Shown here: in pieces, positions 4,114-9,331 of the stretch
How positions within the stretch are numbered: the stretch's first letter is position 1
How the letters are laid out: each line of letters begins with the position of its first letter
Assembly (NCBI GenBank): GCA_964393335.1
Contig: CAYMTN010000213.1
Coordinates: 1 to 9,331 of the forward strand
Direction: 5' to 3'
DNA from: CAYMTN01 sp964393335
GTDB taxonomy: Bacteria; Chloroflexota; Anaerolineae; Aggregatilineales; Aggregatilineaceae
Length of the DNA stretch: 9,331 nt
The notes under the pieces: model-generated
What the model saw: only the letters and a program-made list of their open reading frames with translations
Databases searched by the model: none
What the model was told of the DNA's origin: nothing
Position numbers and translations under genes: made by a program

Positions 4114-6558
4114 TTACTGGACCTGCCACCAGGTCGGCACATCGACGGCCCACCCGGTTCGACCGTCCGGCAATTGCAGTTCCCACCACAGGAAGTATTC
4201 GCTGTACGCAGGCCCCCCGATCACGGTCAGCGTGTTGCCTTCATACAGGGTCTGAATCTCGCGCGAATTGATGACACTGGTGCCATTGCGCAAATGTGTG
4301 TCGTCGCCTTCGTGCGTAATGCGAATCGTCGCGCCGATGTGAATGCCGGGGGTGGTTTGAGCCGGATCGCGCGGGACTAACCAGTCTGGATTGAAGGCGA
4401 CATAGGCCGTGCGATTGCTATACAGTTTGACCTCGTACCACGTATAACCATCAGCCTGGGTCGCGTGACCGGTCCACAACATCCGGTCCCCCCACAGCAG
4501 TTCGTCGATTTTCTGCCCGCCCAGGCTTGGGGCGTTTCGAACGTTCAAACTGTCGCCCGCTTCGGTGATCTCCAGCACGGTGCCGTCCAGTTGGGGAATC
4601 AGGTAATCATACGCGCCTGACTGAAGCTCACGGGGACACGGCAGCGGCGATAACCAGTAGGTGTTCGTCCGTTTGCTGCCTTCTGCCGTCCACCCGACCG
4701 TGCCGTTGTACTCGACGTAGTACCAGACCGTCACCATGCCGCGTGTACATTCCGGCCCATCCAGAATGGTGAAGATGCCACCGGGCGGAATCTGCGCGAT
4801 GATTTCCGAATCGGGGCTTTCGGGATAGGGGCGGATGTTGTTGGGTTCGCTGTCACTCACGCACGCGCGTTCACCAGGGGTGAGGCGCGGAGGCAGGAAT
4901 CCCTCACAGTCCGATGCGGGGATCGGCGTTAAACTCGGCGGTTGCGGCGTATTGGTGGGAAACGGCGTCGGCGTGGGTGTGAACGTCGGCAGCGAAGTGT
5001 CGGTCGCGGTCGGCGTATTGGTTGTCGTCGGCGAAGGTGTCCACGTCGCGGTCGGTGTGAACGTCAGGGTCGCGGTCGCGGTGTGTGTCGGACTGGGCGT
5101 ATCGGTCCAGGCGGCAGCCGTACCGGTCATGGCCGCGATCAGCAGTGCTTCAGCCGTCGCCCCGACGTCGGGCGTCGGCGTATCGGTCCAGCTTTGGGCC
5201 GTCTGCGTCATGCGTATCCTGACCAGCACCTCGGCCGTTGCGTTCAGATCGGGCGTATCCGTTGCGGTAGGAGTGACGGTGGCTGTAGCCGTTGGTGTGG
5301 CGGTGAGCGTCGGTGATGGCGCGGCGGTAACCTCGGCTACCACAGTCGTTACGGTCGGCGTCGGCGTGCTTGAGGGCAGCAGCACGATAACCGGCTGAGT
5401 GGTGGGCGTTGCCGACAACAGAACATCCGACAGGCTGCGCGCACCGGGTTGATCGCCGTCGTCACTACCGCCGCCCCGCAGCAGCAGGAATCCACCCGCC
5501 GCCGCAAACAGGATGACCAGGACCAGCGTCGCCAGGCCATAGACAGGCCGCTGGCGCAGCATGTCACGCGCGCGGATCAGGGTGCTGGTAGATGGCTTCA
5601 ACGGCACAGAATCGGAGGCCAGGGCCGGTCGCGCGCCTGATGATGAGGCGGGTGTCACCAGTTCGGTGGCGGGCACGACAGGCTGTGTGAAAAAGCCCGT
5701 CCCTGTACCCGTGTTTCCCCGAATCGAATCGCTGAAAGCACGCGCGAAAGTCTGCACGTCGGGATAACGATCCCCAGGCGACTTGGAGAGCGCCCGTTCG
5801 ATCACGCCATTAACTGACCTGGACACATCCGACCGGACGGTGTTGATCGGCGGGGGAGGCACGTTCAGGTGTTTGTACATCAGCGCGTGGGGCGTCGGCG
5901 CGTCAAACGGCGGGTTCCCGGTCACCAGCACGTAGGCCATCACCGCCAGCGCATACTGGTCGGCGGGCCCGGTCAGTTCTTCAGCACGCCACTGTTCGGG
6001 AGACATGTAAGCCGGTGTGCCCAGCGTCGCTCCTGTGCCGGTCATCAACGTGGTGGCATATAACAATTTGGCGATACCGAAATCGACCAGGTAAGCGCTG
6101 CCCTCTTCATCGAACATTACGTTGCTGGGCTTGATGTCGCGGTGAATCACGCCGCGTTTGTGCGCGTAACCTAATGCAGCGGCAAGCTGCTCCAATACCT
6201 GCGCAATCTCCCCAAACGACGGCAGAGACTGGCCTTGGAACGTGCGCGCGATCCGGTCGCTCAACGTGCCGCCGGTCAGGAGGCGCATCACAACATACGC
6301 CGCGCCTTCGTGCGTTCCATAATCGTAGATCGGGACGATGTGGCGGTGTTCCAGGCTGGCCGCCGTTTCGGCCTCGCGGTTGAACCGATTGATGTAGTCC
6401 GGCTGCTGGGCAAGCTGGGGGGTGAGGACCTTGATCGCCACTTCGCGTTTGAGGCTGCGCTGGTAGCCACGATACACGGCTCCCATACCGCCTGCGCCGA
6501 GCAGTTCGCGCAGTTCGTATTGTCCAAACTGCTTGCCTGACAGATTTTCGAACGTCAT
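4114..6558 (-). CDS. Transmembrane PknB-type Ser/Thr protein kinase with Thr/Pro linker and three SH3-like modules
   Basis: 814 residues. The kinase domain (about 14-275) has all hallmarks: glycine loop GAGGMGAV (21-28), Lys43 in VAIK, HRDIKPSN (139-146, catalytic Asp141), DFG (159-161), a Thr-rich activation loop (169-181) and SPEQ. A single membrane helix lies at about 340-360, so the kinase is cytoplasmic and the rest outside. Residues 365-548 are a Thr/Pro-rich stalk. Three SH3-like (SH3b) modules follow: about 556-640, 661-730 and 742-812, seen as LNVRNAPS and HLRNGTSV motifs and recurrent WYxV/GW strands. They take the place of PASTA domains and may sense wall glycan or peptides. All four cysteines (551, 566, 604, 641) lie in or beside the first module. 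GAGG sits 4 bases before the ATG. The kinase probably phosphorylates Ser/Thr in response to an envelope signal; its targets are unknown. Confidence 0.93.
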   Translation of the reverse strand: MTFENLSGKQFGQYELRELLGAGGMGAVYRGYQRSLKREVAIKVLTPQLAQQPDYINRFNREAETAASLEHRHIVPIYDYGTHEGAAYVVMRLLTGGTLSDRIARTFQGQSLPSFGEIAQVLEQLAAALGYAHKRGVIHRDIKPSNVMFDEEGSAYLVDFGIAKLLYATTLMTGTGATLGTPAYMSPEQWRAEELTGPADQYALAVMAYVLVTGNPPFDAPTPHALMYKHLNVPPPPINTVRSDVSRSVNGVIERALSKSPGDRYPDVQTFARAFSDSIRGNTGTGTGFFTQPVVPATELVTPASSSGARPALASDSVPLKPSTSTLIRARDMLRQRPVYGLATLVLVILFAAAGGFLLLRGGGSDDGDQPGARSLSDVLLSATPTTQPVIVLLPSSTPTPTVTTVVAEVTAAPSPTLTATPTATATVTPTATDTPDLNATAEVLVRIRMTQTAQSWTDTPTPDVGATAEALLIAAMTGTAAAWTDTPSPTHTATATLTFTPTATWTPSPTTTNTPTATDTSLPTFTPTPTPFPTNTPQPPSLTPIPASDCEGFLPPRLTPGERACVSDSEPNNIRPYPESPDSEIIAQIPPGGIFTILDGPECTRGMVTVWYYVEYNGTVGWTAEGSKRTNTYWLSPLPCPRELQSGAYDYLIPQLDGTVLEITEAGDSLNVRNAPSLGGQKIDELLWGDRMLWTGHATQADGYTWYEVKLYSNRTAYVAFNPDWLVPRDPAQTTPGIHIGATIRITHEGDDTHLRNGTSVINSREIQTLYEGNTLTVIGGPAYSEYFLWWELQLPDGRTGWAVDVPTWWQVQ
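5104..5259 (-). repeat. Duplicated segment in the kinase stalk
   Basis: Residues 434-458 and 459-485 of the kinase are two imperfect copies of a pattern DTP-x-ATAE-x(8)-MT-x-TA-x-xWTDTP, inside the longer low-complexity stalk (4915-5466). Such Thr/Pro stalks with ATAE repeats are common in Chloroflexota surface proteins (family knowledge). They probably vary in length and may carry O-linked sugar. Confidence 0.6.
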
Positions 6559-6598
6559 AACACCTCGTGGTGACGGCTATATTCCCACCCCTGAGCGT

Positions 6599-6627
6599 AG
6601 TATAGGTGAGACATCCAAACGACACCA
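6599..6627 (-). promoter_or_regulatory. Possible promoter of the kinase-PPOX block
   Basis: The minus strand has TATACT (6599-6604) 17 bases from a weak -35-like TGGTGT (6622-6627). Transcription would start near 6592, giving a leader of about 33 bases before the kinase ATG at 6558. Confidence 0.4.
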
Positions 6628-6680
6628 CTCGCACATGCCAGTCGCGCGTCAATCTACACAGCACAAAACACGGGACGCGC

Positions 6681-6686
6681 TATAAT
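6681..6686 (+). promoter_or_regulatory. -10 box for the type IIG restriction-modification gene
   Basis: A perfect TATAAT on the plus strand lies 44 bases before the ATG. No good -35 is found at 16-18 bases upstream. The 171-bp divergent gap holds this and the kinase promoter on opposite strands. Confidence 0.45.
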
Positions 6687-6729
6687 GAATCATACATCTC
6701 GACCCAACAGCCCTTAGAAAACACATACC

Positions 6730-9331
6730 ATGCCTGATTACGAACAACAAGCGCTCGCGCCGACACACCAGAACAACGGTCTATTCGCTGACTACTACCT
6801 CAACGAGATCGTACCCACCCTGCCGGAGTGGGACGAGACGTTATTCGCAGCGGGCAAACACGTCTTCGAAGACATCCAAGCGCTGCGCGCGACGCTCCAG
6901 CCGGAGGCGCTCGACGAGGCTCAATTGGAAGAACGCTGGATTCAGCCGGTGCTGCACCTGCTCGGCCATCACTACGCCGTCCAGGTGAAAATCCGCTATC
7001 GCGAGCGCGGCCACCGCAAGCCCGATTACGTCTTTCTGGCAACCGAAGACGACGCCCGTGCACTGACCAGTGATGTTTATGAACCCGATCAGATCACACA
7101 TGCGCTGGCAGTAGGTGATGCCAAGCGCTGGGGAGCGCGCCTCGACCAGTCCGCGCCGGGACAGCGCAACCCCAGCCAGCAGATCGACGAGTACCTTCGC
7201 TACAGCGAACGACCCTGGGGCATCCTGACCGATGGACGCTTCTGGCGGCTGTACCACCGCGATACGAGCAAATACAACAACTACTACGCCGTCGATCTCG
7301 AAAGCCTGCTGGCCGGTGACAGCGTCGAGTCGTTCCTGTACTTCTACGCCTTCTTCCGGCTGGAAGCCTTCACCACCGGTTGGCTGGCGAAAGTGCTGGC
7401 AGGCAGCGAAGACTTCGCCCAGAAATTGACCGACAAGTTGGAAGACGAGGTCTACGACGCGCTGGAGATGATCGCGCAGGGGTTTCTCGATTACCGCCGC
7501 AACCGCCTGGACGCCGACCCGGCCACGCTGCGCACCATCTACGAGCAGAGCCTCGTGCTGCTCTACCGGCTGCTGTTCATCTTCTACGCCGAGAGCCGCG
7601 AGATTCTGCCGCTGAACCAGAACGCCGACTACACCACCTATCGCAGCCTGCAATCCATCAAACACACAGTGGCGACCATGCAGGATTTCAGAACGGCGTT
7701 GAATCCCGACAGCGGGGACATCTACAACCGGCTGCGTGACCTGTTCTTCGCAGTCGATGCCGGAGATGAACGGCTCGATCTGCCACCCTACAACGGACGC
7801 CTCTTCTCCGACATCGAACACCCTTTCCTGGCCGATCACATTGTCGGTGATGCGCATCTCGTTCCGGCGCTGGACAAACTCGCGCGCGTGGACGACAACG
7901 GCAGGCGTGTGTTCGTGGATTACCGCGACCTGGAAGTGCGCCACCTGGGCAGCATCTACGAGAAGCTGCTCGAATACGAACTCGACGTGGCGACCGACCC
8001 GCTGACAACCAAGGGCCGCGAACAGCGCTACGACGTGGCGAAATCCGGCGACGAGATCGTCAAACAGCCCGGCGAAGTCTACCTGCGCACCGGCAGCAAC
8101 GAACGCAAGATCACGGGCAGTTACTACACGCCGGACTACATCGTGCGTTTTATCGTGGAAAAGACGCTCGAGCCGCTGCTGAGTGAGATCACCGCGCGGT
8201 ATGCCACGCACGACGACGAGGGCCAGTGGCACATCCACGACGCCGACGCACTGATTGGCGAGATAATGGCGCTGAACATCCTCGATCCGGCCACCGGCAG
8301 CGGGCATTTTGTGGTAGACGTGACCGCTTACATGGCGGAATGGATGCGCGAGTTGGGCCTGCATCCCCAGGATTTGCAGGACGAGGACGAGCTGATCTAC
8401 TGGAAGCGGCTGGTTGCCAGCGCGTGCATCTACGCCGTGGACATCAACCCGCTGGCAGTCGAACTCGCCAAACTCAGCATGTGGCTGACCACGCTGGCGA
8501 AGGGCAAACCGCTCTCGTTCCTGGACCACCACATCCGCGTGGGCAACAGCCTGGTTGGGACACGCATCACCGCGATTGACGATACCGAGGTAGATGTCGA
8601 AGAGGAGAAAAAGCGCCGCCGCCGCATCGCACGCGCCGAGAAAAAGCAGCGCGAAGCGGAAGCCGCCGGGCAGATCGCAATGTTCAGCGACGACGACTTC
8701 AGCGCGGGCGTGCGTTTCGCCGTGCAGCAGATGAACGCCATCGAGGGCACGGTGGCCGACCACGTGAGCGACGTGAAACACCAGGAGCAGCTTTACGCTG
8801 ACCTGATCAAACGCCTGAGCGTGTGGGAGCAGGCAGCCCACGTGTGGACGGCGCGTTATTTCGGGCTGGACCTGACCGCCGAGCAGTGGCAGGCCGTGCG
8901 CAGTTACACGACCTCCGGCCTGATTCCCCCGGCGGTGCGCGCCGTCGTGGACGAGGCGACTGCCATCGCGGACGAGCAGCGCTTCTTCCACTGGGAACTG
9001 GCGTTCCCCGAAATCTTCTTCGACGCCGACGGACAGCCGCGCGCCATCCCCGGTTTCGACGCGGTGGTCGGCAATCCGCCGTATGTGCGGCAGGAACGCA
9101 TCCAGCCGATTAAGCCCTACCTGCAAGCGCATTACGAGGTCTACAGTGGGACCGCCGACCTGTTTTTGTACTTCTACGAGCGCGGCATCGAGCATCTGAA
9201 GCCGGAGCACCGTCTGGGCTACATCACCAGCGGCACGTACATGAACAGCAACAGCGCCAAACCCTTCCGGCAATATATCCACGAAAACGCCGCGTTTGAC
9301 GCAGTTATTGATTTTGGTGCCGTGCAGCCCT
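6730..9331 (+). CDS. Type IIG restriction-modification enzyme: PD-(D/E)XK nuclease fused to N6-adenine methylase (3'-truncated by window)
   Basis: 867 codons are open to the right edge. The start is fixed by an in-frame TAG at 6715-6717; no clear ribosome-binding site is seen. A PD-(D/E)XK nuclease lies at about residues 60-180: KPDY (Asp99), GDAK (Asp130, Lys132) and QQIDEY (Gln151, Tyr155), then WGILTDGRFWRLYHR. A helical spacer follows. The methylase has motif X (GSYYTPDYIV, 462-471), motif I (DPATGSGHF, 519-527), the IYAVDINPLAVELAK region (567-581) and motif IV NPPY (782-785), with a charged insert at about 620-660 between motif I and motif IV. This is the layout of Eco57I-type single-chain enzymes that methylate adenine and cut DNA at a distance, defending against phage. 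The target-recognition domain should lie beyond the window. BREX PglX was considered, but the N-terminal nuclease argues against it. Confidence 0.92.
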   Translation, partial: MPDYEQQALAPTHQNNGLFADYYLNEIVPTLPEWDETLFAAGKHVFEDIQALRATLQPEALDEAQLEERWIQPVLHLLGHHYAVQVKIRYRERGHRKPDYVFLATEDDARALTSDVYEPDQITHALAVGDAKRWGARLDQSAPGQRNPSQQIDEYLRYSERPWGILTDGRFWRLYHRDTSKYNNYYAVDLESLLAGDSVESFLYFYAFFRLEAFTTGWLAKVLAGSEDFAQKLTDKLEDEVYDALEMIAQGFLDYRRNRLDADPATLRTIYEQSLVLLYRLLFIFYAESREILPLNQNADYTTYRSLQSIKHTVATMQDFRTALNPDSGDIYNRLRDLFFAVDAGDERLDLPPYNGRLFSDIEHPFLADHIVGDAHLVPALDKLARVDDNGRRVFVDYRDLEVRHLGSIYEKLLEYELDVATDPLTTKGREQRYDVAKSGDEIVKQPGEVYLRTGSNERKITGSYYTPDYIVRFIVEKTLEPLLSEITARYATHDDEGQWHIHDADALIGEIMALNILDPATGSGHFVVDVTAYMAEWMRELGLHPQDLQDEDELIYWKRLVASACIYAVDINPLAVELAKLSMWLTTLAKGKPLSFLDHHIRVGNSLVGTRITAIDDTEVDVEEEKKRRRRIARAEKKQREAEAAGQIAMFSDDDFSAGVRFAVQQMNAIEGTVADHVSDVKHQEQLYADLIKRLSVWEQAAHVWTARYFGLDLTAEQWQAVRSYTTSGLIPPAVRAVVDEATAIADEQRFFHWELAFPEIFFDADGQPRAIPGFDAVVGNPPYVRQERIQPIKPYLQAHYEVYSGTADLFLYFYERGIEHLKPEHRLGYITSGTYMNSNSAKPFRQYIHENAAFDAVIDFGAVQP

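Noticed and set aside
4835..5398. Plus-strand Gly/Val-rich open frame opposite the kinase stalk
   Set aside because: It is the mirror image of the Thr/Pro-rich linker; its VGVGV pattern follows from the codon repetition there.
4915..5466. Repetitive DNA resembling a tandem array or CRISPR
   Set aside because: The repetition is codon-level Thr/Pro low complexity inside the kinase; there are no regular spacers or identical repeats.
6841..9282. Very long minus-strand open frame (813 codons) opposite the restriction-modification gene
   Set aside because: The plus strand encodes a complete set of nuclease and methylase motifs over the same bases. The minus frame has no motif, is rich in V, A, H and R as expected for the mirror of a high-GC3 gene, and has no ribosome-binding site.
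6730..9331. BREX PglX or DISARM methylase
   Set aside because: The N-terminal PD-(D/E)XK nuclease fused to the methylase and the absence of other BREX or DISARM genes in the window favour a stand-alone type IIG enzyme.

Overview
The window looks like accessory chromosomal DNA from a bacterium of the phylum Chloroflexota, probably an Anaerolineae-like lineage. This is inferred from style, not from a marker gene. The supports are a membrane Ser/Thr kinase whose extracellular part is a long Thr/Pro-rich linker (TPTATATVTPT-type) followed by SH3-like modules, a small PPOX-family flavin/F420-type protein, and fairly high GC.

Layout, left to right. (1) 1-728 is a scar: a C-terminal piece of a DDE transposase (minus strand) meets a 5'-truncated beta-propeller glycosidase-like gene (plus strand), and both lack their beginnings at about 190-200. 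(2) 729-1231 has no convincing intact gene. It holds a strong hairpin, a palindromic end sequence, the last codons of a decayed HNH/AP2 endonuclease gene, and the terminator of the next gene. (3) 1232-2755 (minus) encodes a secreted protein of 507 residues made of two copies of one unrecognised domain. (4) 2888-3664 appears to be a compact unit of about 0.78 kb: an HNH/AP2-type endonuclease gene broken by one frameshift, its own promoter and a structured leader, bracketed by matching palindromic ends. The fragment at 853-949 is the left end of a second such unit. (5) 3673-6558 (minus) is a two-gene block: a transmembrane PknB-type kinase with three SH3-like modules, then a PPOX-family oxidase-like protein 30 bp downstream. 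(6) From 6730 to the right edge (plus) runs a single-chain type IIG restriction-modification enzyme (PD-(D/E)XK nuclease fused to an N6-adenine methylase), cut off by the window end.

How they fit together: the kinase is transcribed away from the restriction enzyme, with a promoter-bearing gap of 171 bp between them, so the two are probably regulated separately. The minus-strand genes from 6558 to 1232 are co-oriented but split by terminator and promoter signals into at least three transcription units: kinase plus PPOX, HNH, and the duplicated secreted protein. The best candidate for something undescribed is the HNH/AP2 unit with palindromic ends, because two copies sit 2 kb apart and share both the gene's 3' end and the terminal palindrome.
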